Origin: UBA9926 sp913064795
Lineage (GTDB): Bacteria > Pseudomonadota > Gammaproteobacteria > Pseudomonadales > Azotimanducaceae
Direction of reading: 5' to 3'
NCBI GenBank assembly: GCA_045560765.1
Contig: JBJKZD010000008.1
Coordinates: forward strand, 85,933-149,932
Length of the DNA stretch: 64,000 nt
Shown: piece by piece, positions 1 through 8,362 of the stretch
How positions within the stretch are numbered: the stretch's first letter is position 1
Layout: each line of letters opens with the position of its first letter
Made by a program: the position numbers and the translations under genes
The notes under the pieces: generated by a model
What the model saw: only the letters and a program-made list of their open reading frames with translations
The model's database searches: none
Told to the model about the DNA's origin: nothing

Positions 1-789
1 TCGAGTAATTTTTGTCGATTAACCGGGTGCATGTGGGCTTGATGTTCCTCAGAAAGTAACCAAGCGGTACCCATCCAAACGCCTTGGGCGCCCATCGCAA
101 GCGCTGCTGCAATATGTTGACCGGTGGCCACTCCTCCAGCAACCAATACGGGAATGTCGCCAGCCGCTTCCACGATTTGAGGGACCAGAGAATACGTGCC
201 AATGGGGCCAGTATGCGCCCCGGCGTCGTAACCTTGCGCAACAATGATTTCTACGCCGGCCTCAATGGCCCGGGCGACGTGATGCGGGCTTCCGATGAGG
301 GCAAGAGTGGTCATGCCCCGCTGTTTCGCTGCTTGTACAACAGGGTGCGGGCGCCCCAATTCCGCAGGCAAACATGTTGACGGGTGAGTTGAGCACCGCA
401 TCAATTTGATTGGCCTCGATTTCGGAGGAACGAATGAACCGAGTCCGCATCCCAGGCCCTGAGGCCGGCGGTATCTCGTATTGCTCGATGATCTTTTGAA
501 CGAAAGCCTTATGGCCCTCGGGAATTTCGAGTTCAATGGCTTCCCGGGAGTTGTGTTCTGGCATGCCCGGTGGCAACACCAAATCAACGCCAAAAGGTTT
601 GTCTCCGACAAGTCCACGGATCGTTGCAAGTTCATCGGTGATTTCTTCTGGAAATCGCCGGGTTGCACCGTAGACACCATAGCCCCCCGCATTGCTGATC
701 GCGGCAACGGTTGCGATATCGTGCGCGAAACCAAAAATGGGGGTTTCGATGCCCAGTTGGTCGCAGATGGGGGACCACAGTTTTGCCAT
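1..789 (-). CDS. Nitronate monooxygenase family protein, frameshifted and 3'-partial
   Basis: FMN-dependent 2-nitropropane dioxygenase/enoyl-reductase-like TIM barrel, predicted to oxidise alkyl nitronates. The N-terminal part (789 down to about 372) has the family opening IETPIFGFAHDIATVAAISNAGG and continues as far as SPVNMFA. One extra base near 364-372 then breaks the frame. In the next frame the barrel resumes with LGRPHPVVQAAKQRG, IVAQGYDAGAHTG and LVAGGVATGQHIAAAL, the usual C-terminal FMN-phosphate region, and runs off the window start. Similarity on both sides of a one-base shift suggests sequencing error or a very recent mutation rather than an old pseudogene. The start codon lies just inside a divergent gap facing the next gene. 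Exact substrate unknown. Confidence 0.8.
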
Positions 790-1258
790 GGGGCGCTCCG
801 GTGAAGTTGCAAATGGAGTATTGAGTATAGACCAAAGGAAAGCGGCGCATCATCTGACATCGAGCTGATCTCTGCATCAATGGGGATAACGGTTCGATCG
901 TGGTTTTTCCGAAGCGTTTGACCCGTCGCTTGTGAGCGACCGGCGAGTGGTTTCTCTGAAGGCCTTTGGTAGTGATTTGGGTTGAGCCGGGTCCATCGCC
1001 TTCTCGACCCAGGGGGCTCAAAAGGTGAGTTTCTGAACATGGCTCAAGAGATCAGCCACGCCTCGGCGTTGCGTTGGCTTTGGTCGATGCTCTGTTAATG
1101 GCGGGTCTAATCCAATAACTGGGTGTTGAGCTGACATAGGGCCTGGTTGATGGTAAAGACGAGAAACACCAGCCGTTGTTTGAAGGGCGGTCTCGATAGC
1201 CAGCCCCTGGGCATCTGAGTTAGGATCGGGGTTCAATTCATAGTTTAAGGAAAACGCG
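790..1258. other. Divergent intergenic gap
   Basis: About 470 bases between the leftward nitronate monooxygenase and the rightward small protein. Promoters for both must lie here. I see no convincing -35/-10 pair, hairpin or repeat. The open frames in it look like shadows. Confidence 0.5.
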
Positions 1259-1555
1259 ATGTCAGTCACTGGAGATTGGGCCGTTACAATGAAGTCACCC
1301 ATGGGTGCTCAAGACGCCGTGATGAGCTTGGTTGAGGACAATGGTGTTTTGTCTGGGAAGATGGCAGGCCCTCAAGGTGAGCAAGCGTTTACAGGCGGCA
1401 CCGTAGAGGGCAACACGCTGGCCTGGAATATTGATATGACTCAGCCCATGCCCATGACCATTGAATGCAGCGCAACGATTGATGGCGATAGCATTTCGGG
1501 TACAGCAAAGCTGGGCGCTTTTGGTCAGGCAACGTTTGAAGGTCAGCGCAAGTAA
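1259..1555 (+). CDS. Small conserved-looking hypothetical protein (98 aa)
   Basis: I do not recognise a named family. ATG is preceded by an AAGGA-type ribosome site about 8 bases upstream. The protein has no signal peptide or membrane segment. It is rich in short alternating strands with Gly turns (GDWAVTMKSPMGAQDAVMSL, LSGKMAGPQGE, GDSISGTAKLGAFGQATFEG), which suggests a small all-beta, lipocalin- or META-like fold. It stands alone between the nitronate monooxygenase and a MAPEG gene. The coding call rests on the start context and even codon use. Function unknown. Confidence 0.7.
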   Translation: MSVTGDWAVTMKSPMGAQDAVMSLVEDNGVLSGKMAGPQGEQAFTGGTVEGNTLAWNIDMTQPMPMTIECSATIDGDSISGTAKLGAFGQATFEGQRK

Positions 1556-1769
1556 GACTAGCTGCTCTGGGCTGCGCTTGGGCTATATCCTCGTTTTAGA
1601 TCGTTCGAGTTGGGCGGGTCAATCAAGGTCTTCCTTCAAGATAGACGTGGCGGGGTATTGAGGTGCTTACCCTGCCGCCCACAAGGGCGTCTGTCTTTTA
1701 CACATCAGCTGATGCCGATTGAGTCACTGGGGCACTGCTCATCGGCTTAACAAGGTTGAGGAGATTCGA

Positions 1770-2168
1770 ATGAATGAATTGGCTTATCCAGGTCTGGTCA
1801 CGGGCCTAGGACTGCTCGTCTATTACTACACGCTGTTTGAGTCGGGCCGCGCTCGAGGGCGCTTTGAGGTTCCCGCGCCATCACATGATGGTCCCGAAGA
1901 CTATCAACGCTATGTCAGAGCGCATTTGAATACGCTCGAGCATTTGGTGTTGTTTATTCCAGGACTTTGGTTATTTGCTTTTGCTGTCGACCCATTGTGG
2001 GCCGCTGGAATCGGGCTGTTCTGGCCGGTGGGCCGCCTGCTTTACGCATTAGGCTACTATCAATCGGCTGAGCGCAGAGTGCTTGGATTGCTGATCAGCA
2101 TGCCGCCTTTGTATGTGTTCGTTTTGGGATCCATGATTGCAATGGTGATGGCGCTGGCTAAGGCTTAA
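1770..2168 (+). CDS. MAPEG family membrane protein
   Basis: Predicted four-helix integral membrane protein of the MAPEG group (membrane-associated proteins in eicosanoid and glutathione metabolism), about 132 aa, normal for the family. Hydrophobic segments fall near residues 4-20, 58-76, 80-97 and 108-130. The loop after helix 1 carries FEVPAP and YQRYVRAHLNTLEH, matching the family pattern ERxxRAHxNxxE that lines the glutathione site. The ATG at 1770 is chosen over an in-frame start 51 bases upstream because GAGGAG precedes it at good spacing. Bacterial members are often glutathione transferase or peroxidase-like; the substrate here is unknown. Confidence 0.85.
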   Translation: MNELAYPGLVTGLGLLVYYYTLFESGRARGRFEVPAPSHDGPEDYQRYVRAHLNTLEHLVLFIPGLWLFAFAVDPLWAAGIGLFWPVGRLLYALGYYQSAERRVLGLLISMPPLYVFVLGSMIAMVMALAKA

Positions 2169-2285
2169 AACCAACAAAAACTGGGTGCTGAATGCTTTGA
2201 GGCGCCCTAGGTCAAAGTGATTTGGAATCTGAAACGTGTTCTAGGTGCCATTGACGACAATGGGTCATAAAGCGAGGAGCTAAAA

Positions 2286-3224
2286 ATGTCGACTGTTTAT
2301 TTGCTCGATCCAGAGCTGATGCCTTTATTGGACATGATCGGTGATATGAAGATCAATGCAGAGGCGTTACCCAAGTTGCGAGATGCGCGGTTTAGCAGAC
2401 CCATCCCCAATGATGATCCCGCTGTACGACGGGAAGAAATTTTTGTCGCAAACCCAAACGGACCCGACGTGCGGTGCCTCCTTTACCAGCCAGAAAGTGC
2501 AAATGGCACCACCGCTGGGTATCTTCACCTTCACGGCGGCGGCTATGTCATGGGGTCGCCCGAGGGGTCGATTGCGATGAATAACCTCATTGTTAAAACA
2601 CTGGGCGTCACCGTTTTGTCCTCAAGCTATCGGTTGGCCCCAGAGCACTTGGCAACAGAGGCGCTCGATGATGCCTATCTTGCGCTTGGTTGGCTCCACG
2701 AGCACTCGAGTGAACTCGGCATCGATCCACTTCGGATTGGTATCGGCGGCGAAAGTGCCGGCGGCGGTCTGGCTGCTGCACTGGCAATCCACGCAAGGGA
2801 TCGGGGTGAATACGCGATTTGCCATCAGCATTTGACCTACCCAATGCTCGATGACCGGACGGGGACAGATGCGAGCCCTGGGGATCCTCTAACTGGAGAG
2901 TTTGTCTGGACGCGTGCGAGTAATCGCTTTGGATGGGCATCTTATCTTGGAGATCTCACGCCGTCTGCCCCCTATGTGCCTGCCCGCTTGGAGGACTTCA
3001 AAAATCTCCCGCCAACCTGGGTACATACCGTCACGATGGATCTGTTTAGAGACGAGAACATCCTGTACGCGCAGAAATTGCTGAGCGCGGGCGTGCCAAC
3101 AGAGCTGATTGTATCGAAAGGAGGCTGTCATGGTTTTCAAATGGTGCCGAACACAGGCATTGGCCGGCGCTATCAAGCAGACTTCCTTGATGCGCTCGGG
3201 CGAGGCCTTTCCGTCTCGGGATAG
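2286..3224 (+). CDS. Alpha/beta-hydrolase fold-3 esterase (HSL family)
   Basis: Carboxylesterase of the hormone-sensitive-lipase group, 312 aa and probably cytosolic. The oxyanion motif HGGG lies at about 83-86 (HLHGGGYVMG). The nucleophile elbow GESAG places Ser at about 157. The acid is Asp about 252 in MDLFRDEN, and the base is His about 282 in GGCHGFQ, so the full triad is present. The ribosome site GCGAGGAG lies about 7 bases before the ATG. It stands in a catabolic stretch, apparently monocistronic, and is followed by a convergent NTF2-like gene. It should hydrolyse short acyl esters; natural substrate not deducible. Confidence 0.9.
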   Translation: MSTVYLLDPELMPLLDMIGDMKINAEALPKLRDARFSRPIPNDDPAVRREEIFVANPNGPDVRCLLYQPESANGTTAGYLHLHGGGYVMGSPEGSIAMNNLIVKTLGVTVLSSSYRLAPEHLATEALDDAYLALGWLHEHSSELGIDPLRIGIGGESAGGGLAAALAIHARDRGEYAICHQHLTYPMLDDRTGTDASPGDPLTGEFVWTRASNRFGWASYLGDLTPSAPYVPARLEDFKNLPPTWVHTVTMDLFRDENILYAQKLLSAGVPTELIVSKGGCHGFQMVPNTGIGRRYQADFLDALGRGLSVSG

Positions 3225-3358
3225 AGCACCGATGTGGTGGGATCTTGTTGGTTAAGCCGGATACTTTTCTGACCCAAGGCTGATGTCGCGCTGCCTTCTG
3301 TAACGCGCTGTTTGTTTTTAAGCGCGATCGTGACTTTTTTAAAATGCGTTGGTCATTT

Positions 3359-3799
3359 TTAGAGCGCGATACCCTTTCGATCGACTTCAGCCTCGCGCTT
3401 ATCCCGTCGTCGGCTGGAGACAAAACGGTGCTGGGTTCGCCACCCCTTGTCTGTTTTAACAATCTTGTCGTAGTAGCTGGCCGTTGATGTTCGGCCTTTG
3501 CCGATGAGTGCGACGATCCTAAACCGCAAGCTAACGCCGGTTTTGTCTGAATCCGCGTAAATATTCGTCATCATGTGTGTTCGTGGGTGAGCAGCCTCAG
3601 ACTCCATAAAAGCTTTGATGTCCTCAAGCCCATTGCAGATGCGCGAGCCGACGCCTGTAAGATCGAATACCGCATCTTCTGTGAAGACGGCATCGAGCGC
3701 CGGCCAATTGCGATCATCGATGGCATCGCCATAACGGCCGGGCAGTTCATGAATCTCGATGCGATCCGAGGCGGTTAGAACGAAAGGGAGGTCGGGCAT
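3359..3799 (-). CDS. SnoaL/NTF2-like domain protein
   Basis: Small cone-shaped NTF2-like protein of 146 aa. The N-terminal helices and strand (IHELPGRYGDAIDDRNWPAL, FTEDAVFDLTG) and the later strands HMMTNIYADSD and KGWRTQHRFVSSRR follow the SnoaL-like_4 layout of aromatic-ring dehydrogenase-associated and ketosteroid-isomerase-like proteins. I chose the ATG at 3799 because GGAGA stands 5-9 bases before it; the upstream start at 3853 has no ribosome site. Convergent with the esterase gene. Such proteins may be isomerases, dehydratases or simple ligand binders; function here is open. Confidence 0.8.
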   Translation of the reverse strand: MPDLPFVLTASDRIEIHELPGRYGDAIDDRNWPALDAVFTEDAVFDLTGVGSRICNGLEDIKAFMESEAAHPRTHMMTNIYADSDKTGVSLRFRIVALIGKGRTSTASYYDKIVKTDKGWRTQHRFVSSRRRDKREAEVDRKGIAL

Positions 3800-4281
3800 G
3801 GGGCTCTCCTGTTGGTATGGCGGCTTCATTGCTGGGGGCTTTGAGTTGTACATCGTCTCCCCGGGGCGATCTAAAACCTTAATGGCATTGGCCTAGGAAG
3901 TCATCTCTCTTGGATGGGCGATCGGCACGCTGCAACCGTTGGTACAGAACATTTCATTGCGATGCTTTATCCCCACGATCGCGGTATCTTCCATTTCTCC
4001 CAGCTTTGCTGAAGCAGAAGGCTATCGTAGTGGTCTGGATCAGTGCATGACGTTCGCTTCGGCGGTCTCAGAGCAGTGGGCTTGTGTCATTCACAACGTG
4101 TTGGGGCTGTTTTGCAAGCAACAATGTAGTCTCTGCTGGCGGACAGCGAACAACTTCTGCGGCGGATTAGTTTTTCCTATCGCTCGCTAGTTCTCATCCG
4201 GCCCTACTACCGCAGGGCAACAAAAACGACCATTGATCTGCATTTTTTGCTGAGTGTTCTTTTTTTCCGGAGCTTTGTTTT

Positions 4282-4346
4282 CAGACTTATTTTTCAGACT
4301 TATTTTTCAGACTTATTTTTCAGACTTATTTTTCAGACTTATTTTT
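4282..4346. repeat. Perfect 13-bp tandem repeat, five copies
   Basis: Unit CAGACTTATTTTT repeated five times without change, then decaying copies with an AGAGCT core plus a T-run (for example 4347-4359 and near 4375 and 4446). It is strongly T-rich on the plus strand. The unit is not a multiple of three and the tract is intergenic. Compare the 7-bp and 19-bp arrays elsewhere in this window. Confidence 0.9.
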
Positions 4347-4732
4347 CAGAGCTTTGTTTTCAGATCTTTTTTTTAGAGCTGTTTTTTCAAAGCTTTTTGC
4401 TCAGAGCTTGTGTTAAGAGATGTTTGTTAACCATTTTTTGTTAAGAGCTTTTTTGTTGTGACTTTTTCTTCGCAGTCTTTTGTTAGAGGCTGTTGACGCG
4501 TAACGCTTTACGAAGCGCAATCAGCCGTGTTCTCGCTGGCTGCGGGCCCAGAGCAAGGCTTGCGGCATTGAGCAAACGAGTAAGTAACCCATCGGTTGGC
4601 GAGGATTGTTGTAAAAGAGTGCGGTGTGATCGAGCGATCTACAAACAGAGTATTCGATCCCCCCCTTTGAAAAAGTAGAGGTCCCTTCAAGACGGGAAGG
4701 TCAATTGAGGCGGTGCTGAGTGTTTTTTCAAT

Positions 4733-4749
4733 TCAATGTTAAACATTAA
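4733..4749. promoter_or_regulatory. Candidate operator palindrome upstream of dehalogenase
   Basis: Perfect 13-bp dyad AATGTT-A-AACATT at 4735-4747, with one further matching pair outside it. It lies about 105 bases before the haloalkane dehalogenase start. The size and symmetry suit a dimeric repressor. No regulator gene is adjacent. Confidence 0.35.
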
Positions 4750-4852
4750 TAGATCTGGTAAGCTCCATCCAAGGTGATCGCGTTCGACAGATAATAACCA
4801 CCAGGCACGGACAGCGCCGCCTTAATTCGGACCTCAACTTAAGGGTGCCAAG

Positions 4853-5851
4853 ATGGAAACGCTTCGAACGCCAGAGTCACGATTTGAAAACCTAAAAGAT
4901 TACCCGTTTGACCCCAATTACATTGAGGTTGATGGTGGCGATGGATCCTCTTTACGAATGCATTATCTCGATGAAGGGGACGGGGAGATTATTCTCTGTC
5001 TGCATGGTCAACCCAGTTGGTCTTATTTATATCGCAAGATGATCCCGCCACTCGTGGATGCAGGCTTTAGAGTGATTGCGCCAGACTTGGTGGGGTTTGG
5101 GAAGTCTGATAAGCCGGTCCATCGCTCAGAATACACCTATGCGGCTCATGTGCTCTGGATGACCGGGTTTGTTAAAGCCTTGGATCTGACTGAAATTACT
5201 TTGGTCTGCCAAGACTGGGGTAGTTTGATTGGCCTCCGCTTGGTCGCTGAAAACACTGAGCTGTTTTCCCGAGTATTGCTCGGCAATGGGGGCCTCCCGG
5301 ATGGGACCGGTATACCAGATTCGATGACGCCACAACTCAATGCGTTGCTCGAATCAACACCGGCGCTACCCGCTAAAGAGATGTTTGCGAAGTTGTCTGC
5401 CCCGATGGAGGACCGCCCTCCATTTATGTATTGGGTTCGGCACTGCGATGCGCACCCGGATTTTCACCCAGCGGTGGTCATGAAAATGAACCTGAAGCAT
5501 TGTGATGAAGATGAATATAAGGCCTGGGCTGCACCATTCCCCTCTGAAGCATACATGGCCGGGGCGAGGCAGTTTCCGTCTCTGGTGCCCATTATTCCAG
5601 ACAATCCTGCAATTCCTGCCAACAAAGCCGCTTGGCAGGTCTTTGAGCGCTTTGATAAGCCGTTTATCACCGCGTTCAGCGACTCTGATCCTGTAACCAA
5701 AGGCGGGGAAAAGCGCTGGATCACAGCAGTGCCCGGCGCGCGAGGTCAAGCCCACGCCATGATTGAGGGTGCTGGCCACTTCCTGCAGGACGATGCGTCG
5801 GCCGCTCTGACAGAGATCGTCGTGGCATTTATGCGGGCGAACCCATCCTGA
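4853..5851 (+). CDS. Haloalkane dehalogenase (HLD-I type)
   Basis: Alpha/beta hydrolase predicted to cleave carbon-halogen bonds, giving alcohol and halide. 332 aa, normal for the family. The oxyanion motif is HGQPSWSYLYRKM (about 51-63). The nucleophile is Asp about 121 in CQDWGSLIG, whose following Trp is the halide-binding residue of this family. The acid is in AFSDSDP (about 277-279), and His about 309 sits in GAGHFLQ. HGQP with WSYLYRKM and CQDWGSLIG is typical of the DhlA-like subfamily HLD-I rather than LinB/DhaA. First gene of a co-directional run with an MBL hydrolase, a DsbA-like protein and a sulfatase. A palindrome upstream may be an operator. Substrate range is not predictable from sequence. 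Confidence 0.88.
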   Translation: METLRTPESRFENLKDYPFDPNYIEVDGGDGSSLRMHYLDEGDGEIILCLHGQPSWSYLYRKMIPPLVDAGFRVIAPDLVGFGKSDKPVHRSEYTYAAHVLWMTGFVKALDLTEITLVCQDWGSLIGLRLVAENTELFSRVLLGNGGLPDGTGIPDSMTPQLNALLESTPALPAKEMFAKLSAPMEDRPPFMYWVRHCDAHPDFHPAVVMKMNLKHCDEDEYKAWAAPFPSEAYMAGARQFPSLVPIIPDNPAIPANKAAWQVFERFDKPFITAFSDSDPVTKGGEKRWITAVPGARGQAHAMIEGAGHFLQDDASAALTEIVVAFMRANPS

Positions 5852-5921
5852 GAACGACTAATCGTAGAGAAAAACAGCGAGAAGCTGTTATCGAGTTAGC
5901 ACCATGAAGAGGACCATCACT

Positions 5922-6965
5922 ATGAAAAGAACCATCATCGTTGTCGTCAGCCTTTTGGTGTTGGCAGGGGTTGGGCGGCTGTCGCTCAAACTACCCGCGC
6001 TGCAGAACCTTGCGCTCGATGTGATAGGGCAAGGATTTGTTCAGCAGGCCGCCCGCCCGTTACCCGAATCCCAATCGTTGCGCATCTTCGTTTGCGGCAG
6101 TGCTTCTCCTTTGGGGGCAACGGATCAGGCTCAGGCCTGCATCGCTGTGCTGACGCCAGAGCATTTTTACGTCATTGATTCCGGTGCCGGTTCGACGCGC
6201 AATATCTCCGGTGCCGGACTGCCGACCCGAAGAATGCAAGGTATTTTGCTGACACACTTTCATTCAGACCATATTGCTGAGCTTTACGAGGTGAATCTCG
6301 GTTCTTGGGTCCAGGGGCGACCGGCGCCGCTCACTGTGTTCGGGCCACAGGGCGTCAGTGAGGTCGTTGATGCGGTTAATGCTGGGTATCGTCTGGATAG
6401 AATCTATCGAAGCGAGCATCATGGGGAGGCGTTACTACCACCAGCACTTGGGGTCTTACAACACCAAACCATTGCGCCGGGCAAAATATTGGAAGATCGC
6501 GGGCTGACTGTCACTGCGTATGTTGCTGGACACCCACCGATTGACCCAGCGATCGGGTATCGCATTGATTACCAGGGGCGTAGCGTTGTGATTTCAGGTG
6601 ACAGTAATGTCACCGCTGACACCCGGAAGATTGTCGAAGGTGCTGACTTGCTGTTGCACGATGCGCTCTCTGTCCCGGTGGTGAAAGGCCTGTCGGATGC
6701 AGCCGGGGATGCAGGGTTGTCCCGCCTATCTAAAATCATGTCGGATGTGCTTGATTATCATGCCTCTGCTGCGTCTTTGGTTGAGCTAGGTCAAGAGGTC
6801 GATATCGGTATGGTCGCGTTTTATCACTTGGTTCCTTCCCCTATCAATGTGTTGGTTGAGGAAATATTTCAACGGGACTTCCCCGATCATTACCTCCTCG
6901 CCGAGGACGGAATGTGGTTTGAGCTGCCTGTCGGCAGTGATGAAATTAACGTGACCCGGCCATGA
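5922..6965 (+). CDS. Metallo-beta-lactamase-fold hydrolase (RNase Z/arylsulfatase-like), membrane-anchored
   Basis: N-terminal hydrophobic anchor or signal (IIVVVSLLVLAGVG), then an MBL domain with the metal motif THFHSDHI (His about 112 and 114, Asp about 116, His about 117), the further ligand region ISGDSN, and a late His in the LLLHDAL strand. The layout resembles RNase Z-like and alkylsulfatase-like secreted hydrolases, so a periplasmic phosphodiesterase or sulfatase role is possible. Start: two ATGs 18 bases apart sit in a near-repeat; the second (5922) has GAAGAGGA at good spacing and is preferred. About 70 bases after the dehalogenase stop, so probably the same transcript. Confidence 0.82.
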   Translation: MKRTIIVVVSLLVLAGVGRLSLKLPALQNLALDVIGQGFVQQAARPLPESQSLRIFVCGSASPLGATDQAQACIAVLTPEHFYVIDSGAGSTRNISGAGLPTRRMQGILLTHFHSDHIAELYEVNLGSWVQGRPAPLTVFGPQGVSEVVDAVNAGYRLDRIYRSEHHGEALLPPALGVLQHQTIAPGKILEDRGLTVTAYVAGHPPIDPAIGYRIDYQGRSVVISGDSNVTADTRKIVEGADLLLHDALSVPVVKGLSDAAGDAGLSRLSKIMSDVLDYHASAASLVELGQEVDIGMVAFYHLVPSPINVLVEEIFQRDFPDHYLLAEDGMWFELPVGSDEINVTRP

Positions 6966-7023
6966 TGCACCTTAAAGGCAATTACTTAAATCTTGGCGAT
7001 GATTTTCTCAAAGGAGTACATTG

Positions 7024-7689
7024 ATGAGTCTTAGAAAATGGATCTGGGGGCTGTCCCTCTCGGTCTGGCTGATCTTCACTTTCTGGTACACAGATTTTGG
7101 TGGTCCCTTGACTGACGGTGAGATTCGTCGAGGCTTGCAAACTTTGGGCGATCGAGACGGCTCGCCAGAACTCGCCGAAAAGCTTCTATCTTTTTTGAAA
7201 AATGACTCGGGAAATCAGTTCATTATGGTCAACAGCCTGCAAATGAACCCTGATCCACCGCCGATGCCGGGTTTTACTGAAGGCGGCAGCGCAGAAGATT
7301 ATACAGATCATTACATGGAGCATATGTACGCACAGCTGCTAAAGCGAGCGAGTCATCCCGTATTTATGGCGACCGGGCAGGATTTTGTTGCAGACATCAC
7401 AGGCATTGATCGCGAGAGCGCTTCGGGATGGGACACGGCGGCACTGTTTCGTTATCGCAGTCGTCGCAGTTTTCTTGAGATCATCACCCACCCAGCAATG
7501 GATGATCGTCATGATTACAAGATTGCAGCGCTGACCAAGACCATTGCGTATGCGGTTGAGCCGAAGCTTTATCTCAGTGATCTAAGGTTTATTCTGCTTT
7601 TGATCTTAGGCTTTCTGACCGCACTCATTGACATCGCGCTTTTCGGTAGGAGCAACGCCAGTCGCCCAGCAACTCAGAGATCAGATTAA
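7024..7689 (+). CDS. Hypothetical membrane protein with central soluble domain
   Basis: 221 aa. One membrane segment at each end (IWGLSLSVWLIFTFWY at the N-terminus, LRFILLLILGFLTALIDIAL at the C-terminus) flanks a soluble domain of about 140 residues. FRYRSRRSFLEIITHP and the surrounding strands recall a ferredoxin-like dimeric alpha-beta barrel (DUF1330/EthD type), but I cannot assign it firmly. AAGGAG lies 8 bases before the ATG. Its stop overlaps the next start (TAATG), so the two are translationally coupled. Confidence 0.75.
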   Translation: MSLRKWIWGLSLSVWLIFTFWYTDFGGPLTDGEIRRGLQTLGDRDGSPELAEKLLSFLKNDSGNQFIMVNSLQMNPDPPPMPGFTEGGSAEDYTDHYMEHMYAQLLKRASHPVFMATGQDFVADITGIDRESASGWDTAALFRYRSRRSFLEIITHPAMDDRHDYKIAALTKTIAYAVEPKLYLSDLRFILLLILGFLTALIDIALFGRSNASRPATQRSD

Positions 7690-8345
7690 TGGAAATTGAT
7701 GTCTTTTGGTCCTTTCGTAGCCCTTGGTCATACCTTGCCACGCAGCGATTGCGATCCTGGCAAGACGAGTACGCGCTCGTTGTTAACTTTAGGCCGGTTT
7801 ACCCGATTGCTGTTCGTACCCCAGAGTTTTTTCATTCGGTGCAGCCGCAGTGGTTCTCTTATTTTATGACCGACGTGTTCCGTGTCGCTGAGATGCTTGA
7901 CCTGCCGTTTGCTTGGCCAAATCCTGATCCGGTGAATCAAAGTATCGATGAGAATGGCGCCCGGCAGACCGGCGATTTGCAACCCTATATTCATCGTTTG
8001 ACCCGTCTAGGTGTGCTTGCCGCTGAACAAGGCCGGGGTATTGAGTTTGCCGACGAAGTTTCAAGGCTTATTTGGGGAGGTACGCGAAATTGGGATCAGG
8101 GCGCGCATTTGACGAAGGCCGTGGATCGGGCGGGACTCGACCTTGCTGCGATGGATGCTTTGGTGCTGAGCGATGCTGACCGGCTCGAGGCTGGAATCGA
8201 AAGCAATCAGCGGGATCATGAAGAAGCTGGGCATTGGGGCGTGCCGACCTGTTCTTATTTAGGCGAGCCTTTCTTTGGCCAGGATCGTCTCGACGTGTTG
8301 CTCTGGCGATTAAAAAAAGACGGTCTGCGATCGCGTAACCAATAG
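7689..8345 (+). CDS. DsbA-family protein, 2-hydroxychromene-2-carboxylate isomerase-like
   Basis: Thioredoxin-fold protein of the DsbA/kappa-class GST group, 218 aa. The active-site region reads SFRSPWSYLA, with Ser at the catalytic position instead of CxxC. This is the hallmark of HCCA isomerase, which uses glutathione in naphthalene-type catabolism. The cis-Pro region (GHWGVPTCSYLGEPFFGQDR) near residue 182-201 matches the family end. No signal peptide, hence cytosolic. Starts inside the previous gene's stop and is followed after 17 bases by the sulfatase. It could be an isomerase, a glutathione transferase or a dehalogenation helper. Confidence 0.85.
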   Translation: MEIDVFWSFRSPWSYLATQRLRSWQDEYALVVNFRPVYPIAVRTPEFFHSVQPQWFSYFMTDVFRVAEMLDLPFAWPNPDPVNQSIDENGARQTGDLQPYIHRLTRLGVLAAEQGRGIEFADEVSRLIWGGTRNWDQGAHLTKAVDRAGLDLAAMDALVLSDADRLEAGIESNQRDHEEAGHWGVPTCSYLGEPFFGQDRLDVLLWRLKKDGLRSRNQ

Positions 8346-8362
8346 TCCAAGGGGCCCAAATT

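Larger units (their letters stand above)
3800..4852. other. Long gene-poor gap with low-complexity tract
   Basis: About 1 kb between divergently read genes. It contains the 13-bp tandem array (4282-4346), its degenerate T-rich continuation to about 4490, and a palindrome near 4741. The short open frames inside it are low-complexity and have no ribosome sites. Confidence 0.5.

Noticed and set aside
1018..1302. Minus-strand open frame across the start of the 98-aa gene
   Set aside because: Overlaps a better-supported gene on the opposite strand, no ribosome site.
4282..4346. CRISPR array
   Set aside because: Head-to-tail 13-bp units without spacers and no cas genes.
4247..4444. Open frame rich in FFRLIFQTYF
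   Set aside because: Product of the 13-bp T-rich array, no ribosome site, unlikely composition.
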